This document shows, in pieces, positions 1-7,341 of a stretch of 18,305 bases of DNA. Positions within the stretch are counted from its first letter, which is position 1, and each line of letters starts with the position of its first letter. Origin of the DNA: an uncultured Eubacteriales bacterium (GTDB taxonomy: Bacteria; Bacillota; Clostridia; Christensenellales; Borkfalkiaceae); contig USOJ01000002.1 in assembly GCA_900556195.1 (NCBI GenBank), forward strand, positions 1 to 18,305, written 5' to 3'. Under the pieces are notes generated by a model that saw only the letters and a program-made list of their open reading frames with translations, did not search any database and was not told the DNA's origin. The translations under genes were made by a program, and so were the position numbers.

Positions 1-224
1 CCGCCGAAGAAGAAAAGACCGAATTCAACGTAGTTCTTAAAGAAATCGGCGGTAACAAGATTGCCGTCATCAAAGCGGTAAGAGAAATCACCGGTTTGGG
101 TCTCGTTGACGCTAAGAACCTCGTTGAAAAACTCGGCACCGTTAAAGAAGCCGCTCCGAAGGAAGAGGCTGAAAAGATGGTTGCTTCTCTTAAAGCCGCC
201 GGCGCTAACGCCGTTATGGAATAA
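1..224 (+). CDS. rplL: 50S ribosomal protein L7/L12, C-terminal part (5' end outside window)
   Basis: This is the last 73 codons of ribosomal protein L7/L12, the stalk protein that recruits GTPase translation factors to the 50S subunit. The reading frame begins at base 3 and stops with TAA at 222-224. The visible residues cover the end of the hinge and the whole C-terminal domain. They include the family-typical FNVVLKEIG strand, the KIAVIKAVREITGLGLVDAK block that contacts elongation factors, and a KEEAEKM helix before a short final strand. Full-length family members are about 120-125 residues, so roughly the first 50 lie upstream. A Rho-independent terminator starts 22 bp after the stop, so this is the end of its transcription unit (normally rplJ-rplL). 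The gene is a housekeeping anchor and is not functionally tied to the transport operon downstream. Identification is very secure. Confidence 0.97.
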   Translation, partial: AEEEKTEFNVVLKEIGGNKIAVIKAVREITGLGLVDAKNLVEKLGTVKEAAPKEEAEKMVASLKAAGANAVME

Positions 225-245
225 GAGTAACGAAAATCAGACTTC

Positions 246-290
246 AAAAGCCACGCTTGCAGGCTATCGCCCGCAAGCGTGGCTTTTTAT
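246..290 (+). terminator. Rho-independent terminator of rplL
   Basis: A perfect 15-bp inverted repeat (246-260 with 273-287, core CCACGCTTGC/GCAAGCGTGG) with a 12-nt loop is followed by a T-run. The A-run on the left arm pairs with the T-run, so it could also stop transcription from the opposite strand. It separates rplL from the following operon. Confidence 0.93.
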
Positions 291-329
291 GCAAAAAACG
301 CGAATATTATTCAATTTGTATAATCTCGG

Positions 330-346
330 CTTATATCTTTTATAAG
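330..346. repeat. AT-rich inverted repeat upstream of the opp promoter
   Basis: CTTATA (330-335), a 5-nt spacer, then TATAAG (341-346) form a perfect dyad centred about 60 bp upstream of the -35 box at 398. The word TTATAAGAAAAAC (340-352) recurs exactly at 10133-10145, about 60 bp upstream of the second promoter in this window. It could be an operator, an UP-like element or coincidence in AT-rich DNA. No regulator can be named from the sequence. Confidence 0.4.
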
Positions 347-352
347 AAAAAC

Positions 353-370
353 GTTTGTGTAGTGTTTGTG
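353..370 (+). repeat. Phased direct repeat GTTTGTG x2 (possible regulator site)
   Basis: GTTTGTG occurs at 353-359 and 364-370, exactly 11 bp apart, so both copies lie on the same face of the helix. The pair ends 27 bp before the -35 hexamer, a position suited to an activator. The second copy belongs to a longer word, TGTTTGTGAAAT (363-374), that recurs at 10008-10019. A regulatory function is inferred only from position and phasing. Confidence 0.35.
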
Positions 371-397
371 AAATGCCCGTCGGTAAAAATTTTATAT

Positions 398-426
398 TTG
401 ACTAAAAACGAGCAAAGTGATATAAT
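398..426 (+). promoter_or_regulatory. Sigma-A type promoter for the opp operon
   Basis: TTGACT (398-403) and a perfect TATAAT (421-426) are separated by 17 bp, and TGA at 418-420 supplies an extended -10 element. This is close to the consensus for the housekeeping sigma factor. Transcription would start near 433, giving a leader of about 73 nt before the ATG at 506. It is the only strong promoter I see upstream of the operon that runs to 9983. Confidence 0.87.
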
Positions 427-505
427 GAAGTATATCTTAATAGTCGAATAGTGGCGTTATGACGTTTTTCGCACGGCGTTGCTGAAAAAAGGACGATGTA
501 TAGAG

Positions 506-1819
506 ATGAAACGAATAAAAATACTAATCGTTTCCGTTTTATGCATACTTGCGGCGGGTTGCCTGCTCGTGGGGTGCAAGAGGAAAAGCGCAAACAATAA
601 AGTCGGCACGAAAGTCGTCTACTGTCTCGAAGGCGGAAGTTTTATGAACAGTACGAGCGACATCGTGGTGTATTATCAGTTCCCGAACGATAATTTGCGT
701 AAGATACCCTATAAAGAAACGACAAATTACGAAACGGTGCCTAAACTCGACTCCAAACAAGCGGGCGAATTCGAAAAGTCCGGTTGTTACATCGAGGGCT
801 GGTACAGGGTTAAAAACGAAGACGGAACTTACGAAGGCAAGTGGGATTTCGACGACCCCGTTCCCACCAAAGAAGAACTTTCCGAAACGAACGGCGAATT
901 CAGACTTTACGCGAAGTGGGATAAGAACATAATCTATACTTACGATTTAGGTTATCTCGAAAACGACGAATTCAAGTCGGTGAAGACCGTCAGAGTCAAA
1001 TGGGGGCTTACGTTCAGATATAATCGCGAGTCCATTCTGAAAGCCGCAGATAATTACGAAGGTCATACCCCGACGGGTAACTTTACGGATCTCGACGGCA
1101 ACCCGTTCGACGAAAACCATAAATTCGAAAAAGCGAAAACCGATCAGACGGTCAGAGTCGTCGTTGATTATATCGAAGGCGTGTACAAGATAATAAATAC
1201 CAGAGAGGGTATCGAAAGTTCGGACGGCGAATACGAAGGCAGAGCCTTATATCTCGTAAACGATATCGATTTCGGTACCGTCGACGGCGGAAAAATAACC
1301 AAAGCGGACTTTAACTTCTATTCGTTGTTTACGGTAAACGCGGAAGGCAAACCGAAGTATACGGGTATCGTCGGCGCGAACGGCGAGGTCAAGAAGATTA
1401 AAAACTTCAAAATGACGATAGATCAATACGCGATTGACGTCATAACGAAAGATCCGTCTAACGAAAAACGTATGACTTTCCAAGGCGGTATTTTCGGAAA
1501 GGACATTAAAGGTCTTACGTTTAAGGACGTTTCGATCGAAGGCGTTTCGGTAACGCTCGATCTCGGTGTTAATAACGATAAAGACGGTTCAATCGTAGGA
1601 GCGTACTTTGCGCCCGTCGCTTACTCGATTTCCGAGTGTTCGTTCGAAAACGTATCCGTTGCGATAGACGAATACGTATTTAAGTACGGTAGAAACAGTA
1701 CGGTAAGAAATAACTACAACGAAAGTCTTGACGGATCCGTATGGAAAGCCTCTTTCGACGAGGTCTCGGTTTCAGGAGTAATCCTAAGCGTCGCCGAAAG
1801 GCAAACTGTAAGACAATGA
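506..1819 (+). CDS. Surface lipoprotein with InlB B-type repeat and GLUG-like beta-helix region
   Basis: This is a predicted 437-residue exported lipoprotein of unknown specific function. The N-terminus is a basic MKRIK followed by a hydrophobic stretch and a lipobox LVGC, with the lipidated Cys at residue 24. A TTG start at 479 would also be in frame, but ATG 506 gives a proper signal peptide; the purine-rich AAAAAAGG (484-491) lies rather far upstream. Residues about 45-140 resemble a Listeria/Bacteroides (InlB B-type) repeat: an EGWY motif, then WDFDDPVP, then a closing LYAKW. The half after about residue 225 has a YLVNDIDFG motif, a GGIFGKDI turn and repeated strand-turn units (GLTFKDVSIEG, SISECSFENV), as in GLUG/right-handed beta-helix domains. 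It is the first gene of the operon, 29 bp before the binding-protein gene. It could be an adhesin or an accessory part of the uptake complex; neither role is shown. No catalytic motif is visible. Confidence 0.85.
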   Translation: MKRIKILIVSVLCILAAGCLLVGCKRKSANNKVGTKVVYCLEGGSFMNSTSDIVVYYQFPNDNLRKIPYKETTNYETVPKLDSKQAGEFEKSGCYIEGWYRVKNEDGTYEGKWDFDDPVPTKEELSETNGEFRLYAKWDKNIIYTYDLGYLENDEFKSVKTVRVKWGLTFRYNRESILKAADNYEGHTPTGNFTDLDGNPFDENHKFEKAKTDQTVRVVVDYIEGVYKIINTREGIESSDGEYEGRALYLVNDIDFGTVDGGKITKADFNFYSLFTVNAEGKPKYTGIVGANGEVKKIKNFKMTIDQYAIDVITKDPSNEKRMTFQGGIFGKDIKGLTFKDVSIEGVSVTLDLGVNNDKDGSIVGAYFAPVAYSISECSFENVSVAIDEYVFKYGRNSTVRNNYNESLDGSVWKASFDEVSVSGVILSVAERQTVRQ

Positions 1820-1848
1820 AATCTATTGAATAAGTTAGGAGAGAATAT

Positions 1849-4698
1849 ATGACTAAATTTATGAAAAAAAGCGTAAAAGGAATAGTTTCTGCGGTTCTTT
1901 GCGCTACTATGATCGGTGGCAGCGTAATCGTTACCGGTTGTAAGAGTAAAGCGACCGCGAAGAGAACGTACGACAACGAAAACGATCCGCTCGTACTCGC
2001 TTCCGACCCGGTAGACAGAGTATTTAACCCCTTCTTTTCTACGACGGGCGCGGACGGCAGCGTAGTCGGTATGACTCAACTCGGTATGCTCGGCAACGAT
2101 GCCGACGGAACTTATACCTGGGGCGACGACGAAGAGGTTATAACCAAAGATCTCGGCGTTATGTACGACGAAAAGAACGATACTACCACGTATTATTTCG
2201 TACTTAAAAACGATATCAAGTTTTCGAACGGTAGCGCGCTTACGATAAAAGACGTATTGTTCAACTACTACGTTTATCTCGATCCGTCTTATACGGGTTC
2301 GAGCACCATTTATTCTACCGATATCGTAGGTCTTAAAGCGTATAGAACGCAAAGCAACGACGAGAAAGAACAAGAAAATTTCGGAACGGCGTTTGAAACG
2401 TCCGCAACGAAACGCGTAACGAATTTGACGAAAGCGTATTACGATATCTGCGACCAGATTGAGGCTAAGGGTGATACGGTAGACGGATACGATATCGACG
2501 ATTTCAGAGATTTGCTTTCAGATTATAAAACGAAACATCCGAGCGACGATTACAAATACGTCGTTGACGATTTCGACAGAATCGTAGGAACGGCGAAGGG
2601 TGGCGCCCGTGAAAACAGTTTGTTCTGGGACGAACTCGAATCCGACTACAACTCTTATATGGGTTCGTATTCCACTTTCGAACTCACCGACGAAAAGGGC
2701 AATAAAGTTACGAAAGATAAAGACGGAAGAAGCGTCAAATTTACAACCGACGCGCAGGTTTTCCTCTATAACTACGGTAAAATTACATGGAACAGAAAAA
2801 CCCTTGAACTCAAAGTAAACGTAGGCTTATACGATACGCTTGCCGACGTGGCGAAAATAACGAGAGAACAAGCGTTAAAATACGTGTTTGACGATTACGT
2901 TCCCGGGCAACTCGACCAGGTAATCAATTATTCGGCTTCGGCAAATAAACTCTATCAGGTACTCGTTAATTCCGCAATGGAAGAATATTTCAAAGATACT
3001 TCTTCGAGTAAAGCAGTTAAAAACATCAGCGGTATCAAATTCGCCAATAAAGACGGAGCGGTAACTTTTACTAATAAAAAGACCGTTACGGGCAGCGACG
3101 GAAAAACCATGGTAACGGACGACAAAGAAGTTACCTATCCCAAGGCAGAATACGACGCCGACGGCAACGTAACGAATAACGAAGTTTTGTCCATAACCAT
3201 AAACGGCGTAGACCCCAAGGCTATCTGGAACTTCGGCATAGGCGTTGCCCCGATGTACTATTATTCGGACGCCGACCATATTGCGAAATTCGATTACGAA
3301 GAGAATTTCGGCGTTGAGTTCGCTTCGCAGACTTTCTATTCGAACGTGGTAAACAGTCCGAGTAAGATAGGTCTTCCGGTAGGCGCGGGCGCGTACATGG
3401 CGAGTAAGGCTTCGGGCGGAAGCGCGACCGGCGGAAGCCAGTTCTACGACAACGGCGTAATTTATTACGAACGCAATCCCTATTACAATCTCGGTAAGGC
3501 GACTACGACGGACGCAGACGGCAATACCGTTCCGTTCACTAAGGTTGCTTCCGACGGTAAAGAATATAAAGTAGCGAAGATTAAAAAAGTAAGATATAAA
3601 GTTGCGACCGCCGCGCGTATGCTCGACGACCTGTATTCGGGCTCTATAGACTACGCTACTCCCAACGCAACCGTTAAAATGCGTGATTCCGTAGATAACA
3701 AGAGCGGATTCGACGAAAAAGTCGTACGTACTTCCGGTTACGGATATATCGGTATCAACGCGGGTAAAATTTCAAGCGTTTACGTTCGCCGCGCCATTAT
3801 GTACGCGGTTGACGTTGCAGACGGCGTAAAATCTTATTACGGCACGATGGCTGATCCTATCTACCGTCCGATGTCGAAAGAAAGTTGGGCGTATCCCACC
3901 GGCGCGGTGTCTTACTATCCGTACATCGGCGGAGCGGTTCCCGCAGGCGTAAACGACAATACGTACTCAGACGGTAAATTCGATCAGGATTACAGAGATT
4001 TCATCGTCAAGAAAGGAATTTCCGACGGACAAAAACTCACTCAGGCGCAACAAATCGAATTCATTCAGACGCTTCTCAGAAAGGACGGATTCGCGCCGGG
4101 TTCCGACGGTATTTACCGCAGGAGTAAAGACGGCAGAAGCGAAGTTTTGAAATATACCTTTACGATTGCCGGCGAAAGTCAGGATCACCCCGGTTGGAAT
4201 ATGCTTATGAACGCCGCGACCTTGCTCAATAAGTGCGGGTTCAACGTTGAAGTAAGAACTAACGCCAACGCTTTGAGCGCGCTCGCTACGGGCGGACTTA
4301 CGGTCTGGGCGGCTGCATGGGGCTCGACTATCGACCCCGATATGTATCAGGTATATCATAAAGATTCCAAGGCAACTTCGGTTTACAACTGGGGATATCC
4401 GCAGATTAAGGCGGGCAGATCCACCTCGTTGTATAGGAATCAATGGGAAATCGTAAACAACTTGTCGACCGTAATCGAGCAGGCAAGAGAAACCGAAGAC
4501 GTAGAAATACGTAAAGCGAGATATTCTGAAGCGCTCGACTACGTTATGGAACTTGCGGTCGAACTGCCGACCTATCAGAGAAACGACTTGTTCGCGTACA
4601 ACAGCACGAAGATAGACGCTTCGACGTTCACGAAAAAGACTTCGGCTTATAAAGGGCTTATAAGCGACCTTACGTCTCTTTCTCTCAAAATAAAATAA
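1849..4698 (+). CDS. oppA: Very large peptide-type ABC transporter solute-binding lipoprotein (family 5, OppA-like)
   Basis: This is the extracellular substrate receptor of the transporter encoded downstream, tethered to the membrane by a lipid. ATG 1849 is preceded by TAGGAG (1836-1841). The signal peptide ends in lipobox VTGC (Cys31). SBP_bac_5 hallmarks are present: DPLVLASDPVDRVFNPFF (about 45-62), FSNGSALTIKDVLFNYYVYL (about 125-144), LPVGAGAYM (about 509-517) with IYYERNPYYNLG after it, and a late WAAAWGSTIDPDMY block. At 949 residues it is far longer than the usual 500-600. The distance between the FSNGSALT and VGAGAY blocks is about 390 residues, where roughly 70-100 is usual, so there is an apparent insertion of some 280-300 residues. 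The inserted part (about 165-460) is rich in Asp, Lys, Tyr and Ser, with no domain I recognise. Oligopeptides are the likeliest substrate, but family-5 proteins also bind dipeptides, nickel or sugars, so specificity is inferred. Confidence 0.93.
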   Translation: MTKFMKKSVKGIVSAVLCATMIGGSVIVTGCKSKATAKRTYDNENDPLVLASDPVDRVFNPFFSTTGADGSVVGMTQLGMLGNDADGTYTWGDDEEVITKDLGVMYDEKNDTTTYYFVLKNDIKFSNGSALTIKDVLFNYYVYLDPSYTGSSTIYSTDIVGLKAYRTQSNDEKEQENFGTAFETSATKRVTNLTKAYYDICDQIEAKGDTVDGYDIDDFRDLLSDYKTKHPSDDYKYVVDDFDRIVGTAKGGARENSLFWDELESDYNSYMGSYSTFELTDEKGNKVTKDKDGRSVKFTTDAQVFLYNYGKITWNRKTLELKVNVGLYDTLADVAKITREQALKYVFDDYVPGQLDQVINYSASANKLYQVLVNSAMEEYFKDTSSSKAVKNISGIKFANKDGAVTFTNKKTVTGSDGKTMVTDDKEVTYPKAEYDADGNVTNNEVLSITINGVDPKAIWNFGIGVAPMYYYSDADHIAKFDYEENFGVEFASQTFYSNVVNSPSKIGLPVGAGAYMASKASGGSATGGSQFYDNGVIYYERNPYYNLGKATTTDADGNTVPFTKVASDGKEYKVAKIKKVRYKVATAARMLDDLYSGSIDYATPNATVKMRDSVDNKSGFDEKVVRTSGYGYIGINAGKISSVYVRRAIMYAVDVADGVKSYYGTMADPIYRPMSKESWAYPTGAVSYYPYIGGAVPAGVNDNTYSDGKFDQDYRDFIVKKGISDGQKLTQAQQIEFIQTLLRKDGFAPGSDGIYRRSKDGRSEVLKYTFTIAGESQDHPGWNMLMNAATLLNKCGFNVEVRTNANALSALATGGLTVWAAAWGSTIDPDMYQVYHKDSKATSVYNWGYPQIKAGRSTSLYRNQWEIVNNLSTVIEQARETEDVEIRKARYSEALDYVMELAVELPTYQRNDLFAYNSTKIDASTFTKKTSAYKGLISDLTSLSLKIK

Positions 4699-4751
4699 CG
4701 ATATAAACGCTCCCGCGACGCTTCGAGGCGTTGCGGGGTCTCGTCGTTTTT
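4697..4751 (+). terminator. Intra-operon hairpin, possible partial terminator or mRNA stabiliser
   Basis: CCCGCGACGC (4712-4721) pairs with GCGTTGCGGG (4728-4737), with one G-U pair, across a 6-nt loop. The flanks AACGA (4697-4701) and TCGTT (4744-4748) can close an outer stem, followed by TTT. The T-run does not directly abut the main stem, so full termination is unlikely. In many transport operons a hairpin after the binding-protein gene gives more receptor than permease, and that role is inferred here. It fills most of the only sizeable gap (89 bp) inside the operon. Confidence 0.5.
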
Positions 4752-4787
4752 AAACCGCCCGATAAAGCGGCTATGCAAAGGTAAACT

Positions 4788-6215
4788 ATGTTCAAGTATA
4801 TTCTTAAACGAATCGGAATATCGCTCATTATTCTGTTCGGCGTGTCGATTATCATCTATACGCTCGTCAGAATGATGCCTAACGATTATATCGATAATAA
4901 GTATTCTTCCCAGTTAAGTCAAGGGACGATTACGCAGGACGATATCGACCGATTCAAATCTTTATACGGTCTTGCCGTTCCCGAATCTTATACTTCGGTC
5001 GGCGTAAAGTCAAACGTCAAGAGCAAAGACGAACAATATTCTCTCGGCGGCTCTTATACGAGAAACACGAAACAAAACGCGCACGATAACGCCGTACTTC
5101 TCGGCAGAACCGACGAAGATACTCTTTATTCTTTCGTAGAGGGTACTTACAGGAGTAAAAATTTTCGACTTGTACTTCGGAATGTTAAAACGGAAGGAAG
5201 GGATGGAACTGAATACGTCAGGCATACTGTTGAATTTTATAAGGGTAAAGACAGAAAGAAGGGCGTAACCAAAGAAGAAGCGATACTTACGGGAACGTAT
5301 TCCGCAGAAGTCGATTCAAAAGGCAATATCGTTATATCGGTTTCCGTCGACGGTAACGTCATTTCGAGCGGTACGTCTTATCGTCTTGCCACCGGTTGGG
5401 AAAAATTCTCTTCCGTTTTAGGCGGTTATTTCACCTGGATAGGCAAACTTTTCAAGGGCGATTTAGGCGAATCTTTCCTCTATAAAAAACCCGTCGCAAG
5501 GGTTATCGGCGATAACATGTGGGTGTCGTTCGCGATTGCTTTAATCGCCACGATTTTGCAGTTCCTTATCGCGATACCGCTCGGAATTTCGAGCGCGACG
5601 CACCAATATTCCGTCCGCGACTATACCGTTACGGTATTCACGATGATAGGTATATCTCTCCCGACGTACTTCTTCGCGGCTATCGCGATTAAGGCGTTCG
5701 CGGTCGATATACCGATATTCCCGTCAAGCGGTCTGATTTCGCCTACGGCGAACTATACCAAAGACTTCGCGGGATTTATTCAGAAATTCGGGGATATTCT
5801 TCACCACCTTGCGCTTCCGATTTTCGTAAACGTAATTTTGTCTATCGGCGGGCTTATGCGCTATACGCGTACCAATACGCTCGAAGTTCTCAATTCCGAT
5901 TATATAAGGACGGCAAGGGCGAAAGGTCTTTCCGAAAAGACGGTTATCTATAAACACGCTTTCAGAAACACCATGATTCCGCTCGCGACGTTGCTTGCGG
6001 GTATTTTGCCGTCGTTGTTCGGCGGTATGATGATTACCGAAGAGGTTTTCGCTATCGACGGTATAGGTCGTCTTGCTTATCAGGCTTTAAGACAAGCCGA
6101 CGTTCCCTTCGTAATGGGATATAACATGTTTTTGGCTATACTTACCGTTATCGGCACGCTTTTCTCCGATATAATGTACTCGGTGGTAGATCCGAGAGTC
6201 AAGTTAGGAGGTTAA
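4788..6215 (+). CDS. oppB: Peptide ABC transporter permease, OppB/DppB type, with extracytoplasmic insertion
   Basis: This is one of the two membrane subunits forming the peptide channel. Residues 1-28 match the family start (FKYILKRI, then a first membrane helix, then VRMMPND). The remaining helices lie at about 245-470. The coupling motif that contacts the ATPase is DYIRTARAKGLSEKTV, with ARAKG at 376-380, and HAFRNTMIPL follows. The C-terminus ends in the family-typical DPRVKLGG. The family is usually near 310 residues and this protein has 475. The excess is an approximately 140-residue hydrophilic segment (about 66-205) between the conserved SLYGL and the GYFTWIGKLFKGDLGESF block, a loop that lies outside the membrane. 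The insertion is Lys/Asp/Thr-rich and appears beta-strand-prone. The gene follows the hairpin after oppA and is 1 bp from oppC. Peptide specificity is inferred from the family. Confidence 0.94.
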   Translation: MFKYILKRIGISLIILFGVSIIIYTLVRMMPNDYIDNKYSSQLSQGTITQDDIDRFKSLYGLAVPESYTSVGVKSNVKSKDEQYSLGGSYTRNTKQNAHDNAVLLGRTDEDTLYSFVEGTYRSKNFRLVLRNVKTEGRDGTEYVRHTVEFYKGKDRKKGVTKEEAILTGTYSAEVDSKGNIVISVSVDGNVISSGTSYRLATGWEKFSSVLGGYFTWIGKLFKGDLGESFLYKKPVARVIGDNMWVSFAIALIATILQFLIAIPLGISSATHQYSVRDYTVTVFTMIGISLPTYFFAAIAIKAFAVDIPIFPSSGLISPTANYTKDFAGFIQKFGDILHHLALPIFVNVILSIGGLMRYTRTNTLEVLNSDYIRTARAKGLSEKTVIYKHAFRNTMIPLATLLAGILPSLFGGMMITEEVFAIDGIGRLAYQALRQADVPFVMGYNMFLAILTVIGTLFSDIMYSVVDPRVKLGG

Positions 6216-6216
6216 T

Positions 6217-7320
6217 ATGGACGAAAATAAATTAGAAACCATAATCGAAACCGAAAAACAGGAACAAACCTCCGAAACTTTGGAAAACACCGTCGAAAAA
6301 ATCGAAGGCGAAGAAAAGCAGGAAGTTACCTATAAAGAAATGAGCCCCGCAAGACTCGTTTTCCGTAGGTTTTTCCGTTCGAAATTGTCGCTCGTCGGCA
6401 TAATAATGATAGTTTTTCTGTTCGCGTTTTCTTTCCTCGGACCCGTCATCTACAACAAATGGGACGAATCCGAAGCCGATTACAGCGGTAAAGTGAGCGT
6501 GGAAGAAATCGATTGTTCGTATACGCAATACGACCCCGAACTGGGCGAAGAAATAACGATTAAGTCAACGATGTTCGTTACCGTTCATTCCGACCTTAAT
6601 TCGCTTGCCAAACCGTCGAAAAATCATATACTCGGCACAGATAAAAACGGTTACGATATATTCGTCAGATTGATGTACGGCGGAAGAATTTCGCTTACGA
6701 TCGGCTTTATAGTCGTATTTCTGGAAACTTTTTTAGGCGTATTGATAGGCGGTATTTCGGGTTATTTCGGCGGTTGGGTCGATCAGGTTATAATGCGTAT
6801 AGTCGATATATTCAACTGTATACCCACGCTCCCGATTCTGCTTATCGCTTCGGCGGTTATAGACTCGTGGAACGTAGCGGCGGATCAGCGAATATACCTG
6901 TTGATGGCGATAATAACGCTGTTCGGGTGGAGCGGAACGGCAAGGCTCGTCCGCGGTCAGATTTTAGGCTTGCGCGAACAGGAATATATGACTGCCACCG
7001 AAGTTATGGGTATGCCTACCTGGCGCAGAATTTTCGTACACCTTCTGCCTAACGTAATGCCGCAACTTATCGTTTCGATGACGCTCGGACTCGGCGGCGT
7101 AATTTTGTACGAGTCGACTTTGAGTTATCTCGGTCTCGGCGTACAACCCCCGAAAGCGGCTTGGGGAACGATGATAGCGACGGCGAACGATACCGAAATT
7201 CTGACTTACTTTATGAATATGTGGTTGCCTGCGGGTATCATGATCGTTATAGCGGTACTCGGATTCAACTTCATAGGCGACGGCTTGCGCGACGCTATGG
7301 ATCCCAAAGCGAGAAAATAA
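6217..7320 (+). CDS. oppC: Peptide ABC transporter permease, OppC/DppC type
   Basis: This is the second channel subunit of the peptide importer. The ribosome binding site TAGGAGG (6205-6211) lies inside the end of oppB and fixes ATG 6217, 1 bp after the oppB stop; translational coupling is likely. The first 40 or so residues are a highly charged Glu/Lys/Gln-rich cytoplasmic tail, longer than usual. A conserved RRFFRSKLSLVG start and first membrane helix (about 58-80) follow. The HILGTDKNGYDIFVRLMYGG block is the OppC hallmark, and the coupling motif is TATEVMGMPTWRRIFVHLLP, with ATE beginning near 260. The C-terminus GDGLRDAMDPKARK is typical. A loop of about 45 residues between the first helix and the ILGTD block contains a Cys and several acidic residues and is somewhat expanded. 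OppC and DppC cannot be told apart from the sequence alone. Confidence 0.95.
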   Translation: MDENKLETIIETEKQEQTSETLENTVEKIEGEEKQEVTYKEMSPARLVFRRFFRSKLSLVGIIMIVFLFAFSFLGPVIYNKWDESEADYSGKVSVEEIDCSYTQYDPELGEEITIKSTMFVTVHSDLNSLAKPSKNHILGTDKNGYDIFVRLMYGGRISLTIGFIVVFLETFLGVLIGGISGYFGGWVDQVIMRIVDIFNCIPTLPILLIASAVIDSWNVAADQRIYLLMAIITLFGWSGTARLVRGQILGLREQEYMTATEVMGMPTWRRIFVHLLPNVMPQLIVSMTLGLGGVILYESTLSYLGLGVQPPKAAWGTMIATANDTEILTYFMNMWLPAGIMIVIAVLGFNFIGDGLRDAMDPKARK

Positions 7321-7341
7321 GGGTCTAAAAAGGACTTAAAG

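Noticed and set aside
106..451. Short plus-strand frames over the end of rplL and its terminator
   Set aside because: They are out of frame with rplL and read through the terminator stem and promoter; the composition is not protein-like.
479..505. TTG start nine codons upstream for the first lipoprotein
   Set aside because: No ribosome binding site precedes it, and it would put an atypical MLKKGRCIE segment before a normal signal peptide beginning at ATG 506.
1714..2373. A 219-codon minus-strand frame spanning the 1820-1848 gap
   Set aside because: It crosses the signal-peptide region and conserved blocks of two well-supported plus-strand genes and resembles no protein family.
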